Positions 25,907 through 35,188 of a stretch of DNA of 64,000 bases are shown piece by piece. Source of the stretch: Fibrella aquatilis. GTDB taxonomy: Bacteria; Bacteroidota; Bacteroidia; Cytophagales; Spirosomataceae. Position 1 is the stretch's first letter; each line of letters opens with the position of its first letter. The DNA is taken from positions 248,001 to 312,000 of the forward strand of contig NZ_JAFMYU010000002.1 of the NCBI RefSeq assembly GCF_017353255.1, written 5' to 3'. The position numbers and the translations under genes are program-made. The notes under the pieces are model-generated. The model did not search any database. It had not been told where the DNA came from and saw only the letters and a list, made by a program, of their open reading frames with translations.

Positions 25907-26131
25907 ATGACTTCACCGCAACAAAATAACCCCCTCCACGGCAAAACGCTGGCCCAAATTCTGGACGAACTCGTGGCCCACTACGGCTGGGATGAACTGG
26001 CCGAACGCATTCCGATCAACTGCTTTAAAAGCAACCCCAGCGTGAAATCGAGCCTCACGTTCCTGCGCAAAACACCCTGGGCACGGGAGCGTGTGGAAGG
26101 CCTGTATCTGAAGATGCTGCGACTCAGTTAG
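25907..26131 (+). CDS. VF530-family small DNA-binding protein (DUF2132)
   Basis: Protein of 74 residues. It matches the VF530/DUF2132 pattern almost along its full length: [47 protein letters not shown], and a C-terminal helix VEGLYLKML. Members are small basic proteins thought to bind DNA; the biological role is not established. Single gene, no partner visible. Confidence 0.9.
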   Translation: MTSPQQNNPLHGKTLAQILDELVAHYGWDELAERIPINCFKSNPSVKSSLTFLRKTPWARERVEGLYLKMLRLS

Positions 26132-26200
26132 CGATAGTCCTCCCTGTCAGTTAGTTATTTTCGAAAAATGACCGTTCAGTCAACTGCTGCTATTAAAATG

Positions 26201-26234
26201 ATAGTATTACTTTCATTTAAGAAATTAATACTAT
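26201..26234. promoter_or_regulatory. 14-bp inverted repeat (operator-like) before icd
   Basis: atagtattactttc (26201-26214) and its near-exact reverse complement (26221-26234, one mismatch) flank a six-base centre. The repeat directly abuts the -7 element TACATTTG at 26235. Its position over the -33 region fits a repressor operator or activator site. Confidence 0.6.
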
Positions 26235-26242
26235 TACATTTG
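26235..26242 (+). promoter_or_regulatory. Bacteroidota -7 element (TACATTTG) of icd
   Basis: TACATTTG lies 20 bases before the icd ATG. The usual -33 TTG is missing and its place is taken by the inverted repeat, as expected for a regulated promoter. Confidence 0.5.
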
Positions 26243-26262
26243 CTGTCGAAACTGATTCGATC

Positions 26263-27708
26263 ATGCAAGCACAACCCATTACAGTAGCTTACGGGGACGG
26301 AATTGGCCCCGAAATCATGCAGGCCACCCTCGACATCATTCTGGCCGCCGGGGCGCAGCTCGATATTGACACCATCGAAATCGGCGAGGCCGTTTACCTG
26401 CGTGGTAACACCGCCGGTATCGACCCGTCGGCCTGGGATTCGCTCCGGCGCACGAAGGTGTTTTTGAAGGCCCCCATCACCACGCCGCAGGGGGGCGGGT
26501 TCAAAAGCCTCAACGTGACTACCCGCAAAATGCTGGGCCTCTACGCTAACATCCGGCCCTGCGTGTCGTACTCGCCCTACGTGCACACCAAACACCCGGT
26601 GATGGACGTGGTGATCATCCGCGAAAACGAGGAGGACCTTTACGCGGGTATCGAGCATCAACAGACGCCCGAAGTGGTGCAGTGCCTGAAGCTCATTTCG
26701 CGGCCCGGCTGCGAAAAAATTGTGCGCTACGCCTTTGAATACGCCCGCCAGTACGGTCGCAAAAAAGTGACCTGCTTTACCAAAGACAATATTATGAAGC
26801 AGACCGACGGCCTGTTTCACCGGGTGTTCGACGAAGTAGGGGCGGAGTATCCGGAGTTGGAAAAAGAACACTGGATTGTTGACATCGGCGCGGCCAAACT
26901 GGCCGACACGCCGGAGATTTTCGACGTGATCGTGATGCCGAATCTTTACGGCGACATCCTCTCAGACGTAGCGGCGCAGATTGCCGGGTCGGTGGGGTTG
27001 GCCGGTAGCGCCAACATCGGCGAGGAAGTAGCTATGTTCGAGGCCATCCATGGGTCGGCACCGCGCCGGGCGGGTCAGAATCTGGCTAATCCGTCGGGCT
27101 TACTGCTGGGGGCGGTCATGATGCTGGTACACATTGGGCAGGGCGACGTAGCCGAAAAAGTGCATAATGCCTGGCTAAAGACTCTCGAAGATGGGGTACA
27201 CACCTATGATATTTTTGAGGCTGGCGTAAGCACCGAAAAAGCAGGTACCCGCGAATTTGCCCAGGCCGTCATTAGCCGGTTGGGACAAGTGCCCGCGCAA
27301 CTGCGCCCGGTGAGCTATGAGGCTGCCAAAGCCAAGCCCATGCAGGTGAAGCTGACACAATATGCTGATCCTAAGATCGATATGATTGGCGTCGATGTGT
27401 TTTTGTACCATAATGACCGCGATGCCAATCAACTGGGCGACACGCTGAAAGCCACTGTGCAGAGCGACATGGATCTGTCTATGATTACCAACCGGGGCGT
27501 GAAAGTATGGCCGGGTGGCCTGCCCGAAACCTTCTGCACCGACCACTGGCGGTGCCGGTTTAAGGCCCACGACGGGCAGTTTATTAGCTACGGCGACATC
27601 ATCGACATTCAGCAGCAACTGACCGAGGCAGGCTACAAGATCATCAAAACTGAAAACCTCTACCACTTCGACGGCGTGCCAATGTTTTCGGCGGGTCAGG
27701 GCGCGTAG
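26263..27708 (+). CDS. icd: NADP-dependent isocitrate dehydrogenase (Thermus-type)
   Basis: Protein of 481 residues of the isocitrate/isopropylmalate dehydrogenase family: TVAYGDGIGPEI, substrate-binding SLNVTTRKMLGLYANIRP, RENEEDLYAGIEH, metal-site NLYGDILSD and cofactor-site AIHGSAPRRAG. The length and the extra C-terminal domain of about 140 residues (MIGVDVFLYHNDRDANQLGD to the end) match the long Thermus-like bacterial NADP enzymes. It makes 2-oxoglutarate, the compound that the hydroxyproline pathway also feeds. A palindrome and a -7 element precede it. A small gene follows after 17 bases. Confidence 0.95.
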   Translation: MQAQPITVAYGDGIGPEIMQATLDIILAAGAQLDIDTIEIGEAVYLRGNTAGIDPSAWDSLRRTKVFLKAPITTPQGGGFKSLNVTTRKMLGLYANIRPCVSYSPYVHTKHPVMDVVIIRENEEDLYAGIEHQQTPEVVQCLKLISRPGCEKIVRYAFEYARQYGRKKVTCFTKDNIMKQTDGLFHRVFDEVGAEYPELEKEHWIVDIGAAKLADTPEIFDVIVMPNLYGDILSDVAAQIAGSVGLAGSANIGEEVAMFEAIHGSAPRRAGQNLANPSGLLLGAVMMLVHIGQGDVAEKVHNAWLKTLEDGVHTYDIFEAGVSTEKAGTREFAQAVISRLGQVPAQLRPVSYEAAKAKPMQVKLTQYADPKIDMIGVDVFLYHNDRDANQLGDTLKATVQSDMDLSMITNRGVKVWPGGLPETFCTDHWRCRFKAHDGQFISYGDIIDIQQQLTEAGYKIIKTENLYHFDGVPMFSAGQGA

Positions 27709-27725
27709 ATTAACCCACAACGACC

Positions 27726-28007
27726 ATGACCAACGAAATCAGTTTCCACTTTATCAACGGGCGTTTTTCTACCGACGAAAGTCAGCCCATCATTTCGGCT
27801 ATTGCCGAAGCGAAACGCCTGCACCACGCCCGCAAAATGACGGCCCACGCTGGTACGGAAGAAGACATGAAGGCCTCGGAAACGCGGATTAAGGCCATCG
27901 AGACCGAAAAACGCGCCGTACTCGATTTCCTCAAAGCCGTTGCCCAGCGCGGCAACACCGTCGACATCGAGGGGTCATTGGTCGTGCGTGAAATTGTGCG
28001 CGGATAG
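27726..28007 (+). CDS. Hypothetical small protein
   Basis: Protein of 93 residues, soluble, without signal peptide. A long charged central helix (AIAEAKRLHHARKMTAHAG ... ASETRIKAIETEKRAVLDFLKAV) suggests a coiled coil. The ends (ISFHFINGRFS and VDIEGSLVVREIV) look like strands. It follows icd by 17 bases and is probably co-transcribed with it. I recognise no family. Confidence 0.65.
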   Translation: MTNEISFHFINGRFSTDESQPIISAIAEAKRLHHARKMTAHAGTEEDMKASETRIKAIETEKRAVLDFLKAVAQRGNTVDIEGSLVVREIVRG

Positions 28008-28018
28008 GAGGGGGAAGG

Positions 28019-28211
28019 TTGGATACTGGATGTTGGATATTGGATGCTGGACGTTAGAGCACCCTGGCCTGTGTCCCCACAGGTCTACGCCGCCGGAGGT
28101 ACGCCATTGCTGACGCGAGCGTAGACCTGTGGGGACACAGGCCAGGGTGCTCTAACGTCCAGCATCCAACGTTCAGTATCCAACATCCAGCGTCCAATAG
28201 CCAACATCCCC
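28019..28211. repeat. Heptad-phased inverted repeat with perfect 51-bp stem
   Basis: The perfect stem is 28040-28090 with 28119-28169, around a 28-base loop. The 7-base units are ttggata, ctggatg, ttggata, ttggatg, ctggacg, ttagagc on the left. On the right are gctctaa, cgtccag, catccaa, cgttcag, tatccaa, catccag, cgtccaa, tagccaa. Outside the perfect stem the units continue on both sides but no longer pair exactly. It lies between the small gene after icd and guaB. Confidence 0.95.
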
Positions 28212-28221
28212 GAATTATGCG

Positions 28222-28229
28222 TACCTTTG
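28222..28229 (+). promoter_or_regulatory. Bacteroidota -7 element (TACCTTTG) of guaB
   Basis: TACCTTTG lies 31 bases before the guaB ATG and just outside the long heptad hairpin. No TTG is visible at -33; the hairpin's right arm occupies that position. Confidence 0.5.
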
Positions 28230-28232
28230 ACT

Positions 28233-28260
28233 GGCAAATAACACCCCCTGCTTATTTGCC
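28233..28260. promoter_or_regulatory. GGCAAATAA-N10-TTATTTGCC palindrome abutting the guaB start
   Basis: A perfect 9-bp inverted repeat (28233-28241 and 28252-28260) lies between the -7 element and the ATG at 28261, ending on the base before the start codon. It would overlap the expected transcription start, so it is either a repressor operator or an mRNA hairpin that hides the start codon. Confidence 0.6.
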
Positions 28261-29733
28261 ATGAGCTTAGACGCCAGCAAGTTCTTGTACGAAGCGCTCA
28301 CCTACGACGACGTACTGCTTCTCCCCGCTTACTCTGAGGTACTGCCCAGAGATACCACCACCACCACCCAGCTTACCCGCACCATCCGCCTGAACGTACC
28401 CCTCGTTTCGGCCGCCATGGACACCGTCACCGAATCGGAACTGGCCATTGCGATGGCGCAGGAAGGGGGTATCGGCATCATCCACAAGAATATGAGCATC
28501 GAAAAGCAGGCCGAGCAGGTCCGCAAGGTGAAACGTTCGGAAAGTGGCATGATTATCGACCCCATTACGTTGTCGCAGTCGGCTAAATTGTCTGATGCTC
28601 AGCGTATTATGCGGGAATTTAAGATTGGTGGTATTCCCGTGATCGATGATGAGGGCAAGCTGGTGGGCATTCTCACCAACCGCGATCTGCGTTTTCAGCG
28701 CGATCTGGCCCGGCCCGTGACCGACATTATGACCCGCGAAAACCTCATTACAGCCAAAGCGGGCCTTTCGCTGGATGATGCCGAGAGCATCTTGCAGGAG
28801 TTTAAAATCGAGAAGCTGCCCATCGTAGACGATGCCTACAAGCTGGTGGGCCTCATTACCTACAAAGACATCCTGAAGCGCAAAAGCCACCCCAACGCCT
28901 GCAAAGACGAACTGGGCCGGTTGCGCGTGGGGGCTGCCGTAGGCGTAACGCCTGATTTGCATCAGCGCATCGAAGCACTGGTGAAAGCGGGCGTCGACGT
29001 GATCAGCGTAGATACGGCGCACGGCCACTCGCGGGGGGTAATCGACGCCGTGCGGAATATTAAGACGCAATTTCCTACCCTTCAGGTCATTGCGGGTAAC
29101 GTAGCCACCGGCGAGGGGGCCAAGGCCCTGGCCAATGCCGGTGCCGACGCCGTGAAAGTGGGCGTAGGGCCGGGCAGCATCTGCACTACCCGCATCATTG
29201 CCGGTATCGGGATGCCGCAACTTACGGCCGTGTTTGAAGCCGCCAAAGCGCTGGAAGGCACAGGCGTTCCCGTAGTAGCCGATGGCGGTATCCGCTTTTC
29301 GGGCGACATCACCAAGGCCATTGCTGGCGGGGCGAGTACGGTGATGATCGGCTCATTGCTGGCAGGCACCGAAGAGGCCCCCGGCGAGGTGGTTCTGTTT
29401 GAAGGTCGCCGGTTTAAGAGCTACCGGGGCATGGGGTCGGTAGAGGCTATGGAAGAAGGGTCGAAAGACCGGTATTTCCAGGATGCCGAAGATGACATCA
29501 AGAAACTGGTACCCGAAGGCATCGTGGGGCGGGTGCCGGTGAAAGGCAAAGTGGCCGAGATCGTGTACCAGATGGTGGGCGGTCTGAAAGCGGGTATGGG
29601 CTACTGCGGTGCCGCTGACATTGACGCGCTCAAGCAGGCCAAATTTGTGAAGATCACCACGGCCGGCTCGAAAGAAAGCCACCCTCACGACATTCAAATC
29701 TCGAAAGAAGCCCCGAACTACAGTTCGCGGTAA
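28261..29733 (+). CDS. guaB: Inosine-5'-monophosphate dehydrogenase
   Basis: Protein of 490 residues, the normal length. It begins with [19 protein letters not shown], has two CBS domains (about 95-205), the catalytic loop GPGSICTTR with C308, and the IMP-binding [17 protein letters not shown] and [10 protein letters not shown]. It oxidises IMP to XMP with NAD, the first committed step of GMP synthesis. It is preceded by a palindrome touching the start codon and followed by a strong hairpin. Confidence 0.98.
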   Translation: MSLDASKFLYEALTYDDVLLLPAYSEVLPRDTTTTTQLTRTIRLNVPLVSAAMDTVTESELAIAMAQEGGIGIIHKNMSIEKQAEQVRKVKRSESGMIIDPITLSQSAKLSDAQRIMREFKIGGIPVIDDEGKLVGILTNRDLRFQRDLARPVTDIMTRENLITAKAGLSLDDAESILQEFKIEKLPIVDDAYKLVGLITYKDILKRKSHPNACKDELGRLRVGAAVGVTPDLHQRIEALVKAGVDVISVDTAHGHSRGVIDAVRNIKTQFPTLQVIAGNVATGEGAKALANAGADAVKVGVGPGSICTTRIIAGIGMPQLTAVFEAAKALEGTGVPVVADGGIRFSGDITKAIAGGASTVMIGSLLAGTEEAPGEVVLFEGRRFKSYRGMGSVEAMEEGSKDRYFQDAEDDIKKLVPEGIVGRVPVKGKVAEIVYQMVGGLKAGMGYCGAADIDALKQAKFVKITTAGSKESHPHDIQISKEAPNYSSR

Positions 29734-29741
29734 ACAAGAAA

Positions 29742-29808
29742 AGTCTGGAAAGCCGTAGAAAAGAAGAGCACCGCCGCGGTGCTCTTCTTTTCTACGGCTT
29801 TCCAGACT
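29742..29808. terminator. Perfect 33-bp inverted repeat after guaB
   Basis: Arms at 29742-29774 and 29776-29808 are exact reverse complements around one base. It sits between the 3' ends of convergent guaB and the large secreted-protein gene and contains a tttt run on either strand. A bidirectional terminator is likely. Its arms do not show the 7-base units seen elsewhere. Confidence 0.85.
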
Positions 29809-29817
29809 AGCAAGTAC

Positions 29818-32800
29818 TTACTTCACCCGAACCGTCACCACCGATTCATCGTCTTCGCCGGGGCGGGTGGCGTGGTTGGCGGGGGTTGAATCAGAATCGG
29901 GCGTAGCCGAATCGGCTATTTCGGCGAATACTTGCGCTGAAGTGGTTGGCCGCCAGAGTAACGTGGCCGTGGCGGTTGTACCGTTAGTTAGTACATTGAT
30001 ATACAACGAAATAGTGGTCGGTCCGGTTAGGCCGATCCAGGCATTGTTGCTGTTTCGGTAGAAGCCACCTGGCAAGAGTACATCAACGCGCACGCCCGAG
30101 GTGGCGAGGCTACCCTGGTTGGTCACGATGGCATTAAGGGTGACGGTCTCGTTGGCTTGTGGCGTAACCGTACTTGCCTGAAGTTGCAGACTTAAATCGG
30201 CTTTGTCAGGGCTGGGCGTTGGCTGATTCTTAATTAGCATGGGCAGCGAGCGCTGGTTTGGGTTGGCCGATGCCAGCAGTGGTCCAGTGGCATCGGCGGT
30301 ACGGATATCGGTCTGGGTGGCGTCATCTTCACCATCGCCAGTGCCGGAGCCAGGCTGGCTGTCGGGGTCGGGTGTTTGGCTGGCACTCACCTCGGTGGCG
30401 TTCACAAATGCGCCCCCCGCGTTTACCTGCGCCCTGAAACTGACCGTAACGGCCTGACCAACAAGCACACTGCCGACAGCTACAGATAAGCTACCGTCTG
30501 TCGCTGTTTGCCAACCCGGCGACCCATCGATAAACGTCAGCCCGGCGGGTAGCCGGTCGGTGAGTTGAACGCCCTGAGCGTCCTGCGGCCCGGCATTGGC
30601 AACGGTAAACGAGTAGCTGACAATATCGCCTAGTCGGGGTATGCGGCTGCTTACGACACTGCTGAGCGTGAGGTCGGCACTACCCGAACCAATGGTTAGG
30701 CGGGCTGTACCGCTGCCCGTGCCGGGGCCGCAATAATTCCGAATCGCCGCCAGTGAGTAGCTGGTGGTGGCCGTTGCCGTTAGTGAAAGCGGATATGGGT
30801 TCTGGTACACGTTCTCTACCGTCTGCCCGTTCGAGAGGGTAAATGACCACGGAGCCGGCCCCGAAAAGCCCACGGCCACTGCCGCCGGTTGCCCCCCCTG
30901 TACCAACGCGTTGCCCGTTAGGGTGGCTGCCGTGGGCACACCAACCACCACATCAACCGGGTCTGATTCTGTATAACAGCCACCTTCGTCATACACCAAC
31001 GTATACCGACCCGACTGGGTTGGATAGACGTTGGCGTCGCCGCTCGAGCCAAATGTTATCCTGCTACCATTGCGCTTCCAATAGGAGTAAGACCCACTAG
31101 CTGGTCTAAGTACTGTTGTGGCACTGGCGCACTGCACTAAGTTTCTGAGGGTTATGATAACGGGTTTTGCGGGCGCACCTAGTTTGACTTTATAGCTCTT
31201 TGATATACCGGTACAGGTACCAAAAGAAGCCGTAAAACTGTAAACGCCCGATTGATTCACATTTACATAATTTCCCGTCGTAGTCTGGAAGGCAATACCA
31301 TCGCGATACCAGGTGTACTGACCAGAACCAGGAACCGACTCATAGGGCGTAAGCAATGAGGCAGACAGGCAATTTTCAGAGGCGGCAAGACCCATCATAA
31401 TCTGTGGGCTAAACGTTATTGAAACGGCTGGTGCCGTGGTCGAACAACCCCCGGTCGTGATAGTACGCACGGTGTAGGACCCTGAAGAAATTGCATTATA
31501 TGAGCTATATACAGCTCCTGGAATATCAACACCGTCTTTCATCCATTGCAAACCAACCGTGGTTAGCTTAGAGTATAATGGTTTGGTCGTGCCCGCACAG
31601 ACGGTAGCACTGCCCGTAAGAGAGACCTCATTAAATCGCTGCTTGGCCTCGCTCACTGTAATAGGCTCAGCGAAAGCAGTGCAATTGCCTCGCCTGGATT
31701 GTAAGGTGTAGACCCCTGGCTGACTGACATAGATTGTATTTTGAGTGGCACCGACTATAGGGTTATTATCTTTAAACCATTGAAACGATGTTTTCAAAGG
31801 ACCATTATAATCTATTTCCAATCGAACGGTGTTTCCGCCACACAAAACAGGTGTATCACCATAGCCGACGTTGATTGGCGTGGGGTAAATTAAATTGCTG
31901 AAGACAAGCTGAGCCTCACCGCTTCTATTCATAAGACAACTGCCTTCCTGCACACTATAGGCATATAGGCCTGACTCCGTAGCGGCGTATGACATGGAGG
32001 TAGCCCCACTAACAGCCACCCCATCTTTATACCACTGATAACTGGCTGATTCACCAAGGGTAGCAACGCCCAAAATCGATGACGTACCCGTACATATTGG
32101 GTCCTTGTGGGCAAAATCATAGGCCGTAAAGTTATAGAGCGTTGTGGATGTGGTGAGGTTATACGCTGAATAAGGGGCTAAACTGCACCCACCTTCAGTT
32201 GCCGTAAAACTGTATAGCCCCGCTACCGACGTTGATAGCGTGGCTGATTGCTGGCCCGATAGGATGACACCGTCTTTAGACCAACGATAAGATACACTCG
32301 GCCTGAACGAACCATACGCTATGAGTACGGCCGTGCTACCTGGACAGATATTGTTTGACCCGTAGCTGAACGTTATCGCATAGTCATCATAAAAGTTGCG
32401 TCGGTCTTTCACAGCGGCTGAACCCCTTGATAAGTCGCTGAGAACGAGCGTTTCGCTGGCTGTGGCCGTGACTCCCAAATCAACCGCTTCTACCTGTATT
32501 CGGTATTTGTCGCTGTAGGTGGCATAGCTAGGCATGGTCACGGTGATGGGGCTGCTGGTGCCGCTGCCAATAATGGTCGTGTACAGGCCCAGATACTGGC
32601 TTTCGGCGAATGTACCGTTGGCATTGGAAAGGCGCACTTTATACTGTGTGCTACTTCCGTTGGCAAGCGTGAAACTGACGGGCAATGTGCTGTTTACACA
32701 GAGGGCCGTCGTTGATAGTGGCCCTACGGTGAGCTGTGGTGCCGTGAAGGGGACGGCCCATACGTTGGTTTCCCAAACACCCCGGCCCAGTGTACTTACC

Positions 32801-35085
32801 AGTACGCGCCCGTCGGCGGGGCGGTAGCTGAGGTGGTTCGTTTGAATCAGGGGCATACCCGTCGTGCTCAACGTCCAGGCGGGGTTGGCGGCGGTGATGT
32901 CAGTAGTAGACCAGACGCCCAGTTGCGTGGCCAGCATCACCTGCCGACGGTCGACGGGGTTGAATAAGGCCCCGTTGACGGGTATATCGGGCAGGCCATA
33001 GCCGGGTTCATCTTTTGAATACCAGTTGGCCCCGCCATCATTGGTGTACCAAACCGACTGCACGCCGTAGTTTGAGAGCGTCACCAGCAGTTCGTTGTCT
33101 GTTGCGCCTACGTCGATGCTGCTCACCGAGCCGTTTGCCGACATGGCTCCCCCGTCGATGCGGGTAATGGTGGGTGAGGCCTGATTGGTGTTGGTGACTT
33201 TAAAAAGTTGACTGGCCGAAGCGTACCGATCTGTGTTGATAAATAACGTGTTGGCGCCTTTGCCCACCTTCATGCAACTGGGCTGCGCAATCGGCAGGTT
33301 CCACGATGCCACGGTATTGGTACCGCCAATGTCTGTTACCCGGTAGAAGCCCAGGTTCCAGAGGTAGAGGGTGTTGGTAGGGCTATCATAGTCAATAGCC
33401 GGGTTGTAGGAAAAAAAATTTCCGGGCAACGTACCACTGGTCCAGTAAGGCGATACCAACGTGTTTTTCCGGACCATATAGCCGTAGGCATCCACGCTGA
33501 GCGAGATATAGGGCTGGTCCTGGTCTACAAAAACCCGCTTCGAGTTGGCTCCGTAAACAGTCTGCCCCGAGCTGGCCCCCGCATCCAGCATGTCGGCTAC
33601 ATACAGCTCATTTTCGCCACCCAGCAGCACATAAGAACTGGCCGCTACATTCCGCATGGAGCTACTACTAACAGACGTAGTGCCAAACCCCTTATTGCGG
33701 CGATCCGACGATGATGCAGTCGTTGGGAACGTGGTGGCATACATCATGCCCGTAGCCGTTGCCAAAACAGTATTCGTCGGTCTCACCAGCAGGGCAAACA
33801 CCCTGGCGTAGGAAGATGTACCCGTCCAGGTTGTTCCACCGTCGGTAGAGGAATAGACGGCTGAGCCGCCCGGCGCATACACCGTGAGCGGGTCGGTTGG
33901 GTGAACCGCCAACTGTAGGGTTCTTACACCGTCGCCATTGGTAAAATCGTAGGAACTGGCAGCACCATAGAGGTACGTTGGGCGCGGCGACGTAGTCCAG
34001 GTAGTGCCGGCGTCGGTCGATCTGACAAACCACTTGATGTCTTTGCTATAGTTGGCATTGTTATAAAATACGCCGATGGCATAGACCACCTGCCCTGTTC
34101 CACTCGTCGACGGGGCCAGGGCCAGCTCAGTGCGGGTACCATTGTAGGGTGAGGTACCGGGTGGCGTGATTTCGGTCCAGGAGGTGCCTGCCGTGTTCGT
34201 GGCCCGGAACACCCGACCGGTGCGGGTGGCGGCAAAGAGAATGCCATCGCTACCCATTTCGAAGTCGCTCATGATATCCTCACCACCCGCAATGGGCGTA
34301 CCACCAATAGATTGCTGCGGGGCCAGCACAAAACTCCAGCTACTGCCGCCATCCGTTGAGCGAAGAATGCCCCCCGTAGTAGCCGCAAACACAACGCTAC
34401 CCGTACTCACCATTATCTTGCTAATTCCCCGAAAAGCCTGCTGTAAGGCCGAACCTGATTGGGCTGGAATCGTGCTGTTCAGGTGTGCCCAGGTTGTGCC
34501 GCCGTTGGTTGTTTTCCAGATGCCACCGCCGGTTGGAAAGTAAGGTTGCGAGATCATTTCGCCCGTACCAGCATACATCACCTGTGGGCTAGCGGGGTCT
34601 GCCGCCAGCGCCGATACTACCCGGTTCTCCCAGGCATCGCTAACAACTGTCCAGCTAGCGTTGGCGTCAGTAATGTCGGGGGTATACCAGAGGCCCCCCG
34701 TTAGGCTACCAGCCCAGACTTTCTTCTGGTTGGGGTCGTTGGGGTCAACGAGCAATGTGCGGATATCGGTGGCAAAACCCAGCGGCCCGCGTTCGGTCCA
34801 GGTAAGGCCGGGAATACCTGCCTGCGATGCTCCGCCTTTGGCTGCCGATAGCTTGATTTGTTGCCGGGCAGCTTCCAGCCGTTCAGTGGGTACCCGGTTT
34901 AACGCTGGGTCTTTTTGGCGGTCCTGGTCCCAGACTTCCGCTGCCCGCCGTAATGAATCAAGACGGCGGGGGTTTGCTAAAAAAGCGGAATCAGCTGGCG
35001 ATGGCCGATTTTGGGCTGTGGCGGTGTTGAATGGCGTAAAGAAGTTTAGCGCCAAAAAAGAAATGAGAAGGTAGCGTAGCTGCAT
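29818..35085 (-). CDS. Giant secreted protein: Asp-box repeats, Ig-like repeats, two DUF11-like domains
   Basis: Protein of 1755 residues with a signal peptide ending TATAQ. Residues about 85-780 resemble VPS10/sialidase-type beta-propellers, with Asp boxes such as TTNGGTTWAHL, STDGGSSWSF, STDAGTTWTT, STDGGTTWTG and TNDGGANWYS. Then come at least six Ig-like repeats of about 85 residues with the core pattern 'Y.WYKDGV..SGA....Y....SGLY....T.GGC'. Two DUF11-like modules follow near the C-terminus (ADLTLSSVVSSRIPRLGD and ADLSLQLQASTVTPQANE). It probably has an adhesive or surface-display role. The end (ESVVTVRVK) does not look like a classic type 9 secretion sorting domain. Confidence 0.88.
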   Translation of the reverse strand: MQLRYLLISFLALNFFTPFNTATAQNRPSPADSAFLANPRRLDSLRRAAEVWDQDRQKDPALNRVPTERLEAARQQIKLSAAKGGASQAGIPGLTWTERGPLGFATDIRTLLVDPNDPNQKKVWAGSLTGGLWYTPDITDANASWTVVSDAWENRVVSALAADPASPQVMYAGTGEMISQPYFPTGGGIWKTTNGGTTWAHLNSTIPAQSGSALQQAFRGISKIMVSTGSVVFAATTGGILRSTDGGSSWSFVLAPQQSIGGTPIAGGEDIMSDFEMGSDGILFAATRTGRVFRATNTAGTSWTEITPPGTSPYNGTRTELALAPSTSGTGQVVYAIGVFYNNANYSKDIKWFVRSTDAGTTWTTSPRPTYLYGAASSYDFTNGDGVRTLQLAVHPTDPLTVYAPGGSAVYSSTDGGTTWTGTSSYARVFALLVRPTNTVLATATGMMYATTFPTTASSSDRRNKGFGTTSVSSSSMRNVAASSYVLLGGENELYVADMLDAGASSGQTVYGANSKRVFVDQDQPYISLSVDAYGYMVRKNTLVSPYWTSGTLPGNFFSYNPAIDYDSPTNTLYLWNLGFYRVTDIGGTNTVASWNLPIAQPSCMKVGKGANTLFINTDRYASASQLFKVTNTNQASPTITRIDGGAMSANGSVSSIDVGATDNELLVTLSNYGVQSVWYTNDGGANWYSKDEPGYGLPDIPVNGALFNPVDRRQVMLATQLGVWSTTDITAANPAWTLSTTGMPLIQTNHLSYRPADGRVLVSTLGRGVWETNVWAVPFTAPQLTVGPLSTTALCVNSTLPVSFTLANGSSTQYKVRLSNANGTFAESQYLGLYTTIIGSGTSSPITVTMPSYATYSDKYRIQVEAVDLGVTATASETLVLSDLSRGSAAVKDRRNFYDDYAITFSYGSNNICPGSTAVLIAYGSFRPSVSYRWSKDGVILSGQQSATLSTSVAGLYSFTATEGGCSLAPYSAYNLTTSTTLYNFTAYDFAHKDPICTGTSSILGVATLGESASYQWYKDGVAVSGATSMSYAATESGLYAYSVQEGSCLMNRSGEAQLVFSNLIYPTPINVGYGDTPVLCGGNTVRLEIDYNGPLKTSFQWFKDNNPIVGATQNTIYVSQPGVYTLQSRRGNCTAFAEPITVSEAKQRFNEVSLTGSATVCAGTTKPLYSKLTTVGLQWMKDGVDIPGAVYSSYNAISSGSYTVRTITTGGCSTTAPAVSITFSPQIMMGLAASENCLSASLLTPYESVPGSGQYTWYRDGIAFQTTTGNYVNVNQSGVYSFTASFGTCTGISKSYKVKLGAPAKPVIITLRNLVQCASATTVLRPASGSYSYWKRNGSRITFGSSGDANVYPTQSGRYTLVYDEGGCYTESDPVDVVVGVPTAATLTGNALVQGGQPAAVAVGFSGPAPWSFTLSNGQTVENVYQNPYPLSLTATATTSYSLAAIRNYCGPGTGSGTARLTIGSGSADLTLSSVVSSRIPRLGDIVSYSFTVANAGPQDAQGVQLTDRLPAGLTFIDGSPGWQTATDGSLSVAVGSVLVGQAVTVSFRAQVNAGGAFVNATEVSASQTPDPDSQPGSGTGDGEDDATQTDIRTADATGPLLASANPNQRSLPMLIKNQPTPSPDKADLSLQLQASTVTPQANETVTLNAIVTNQGSLATSGVRVDVLLPGGFYRNSNNAWIGLTGPTTISLYINVLTNGTTATATLLWRPTTSAQVFAEIADSATPDSDSTPANHATRPGEDDESVVTVRVK

Positions 35086-35120
35086 ATAACCTGGCTAGTG
35101 TGCACATATGTACAAGTAGC

Positions 35121-35128
35121 CAAATATA
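35121..35128 (-). promoter_or_regulatory. Bacteroidota -7 element (TATATTTG) of the giant gene
   Basis: Read on the minus strand, TATATTTG matches TAnnTTTG and lies 35 bases before the ATG of the giant secreted protein. A short stem (atatac/gtatat, about 35123-35142) overlaps it. No -33 TTG at the usual distance. Confidence 0.4.
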
Positions 35129-35188
35129 CGCTTCGGTGTATATGGTATTTGAAAAATGAACCAAGTATTTCTGTCTATTTTCTGCCAT

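Noticed and set aside
29818-29900. Type 9 secretion sorting domain at the end of the giant protein
   Set aside because: The last residues lack the conserved Pro-Asn, Gly-Lys-x-Val pattern that I would expect, so it was not annotated.
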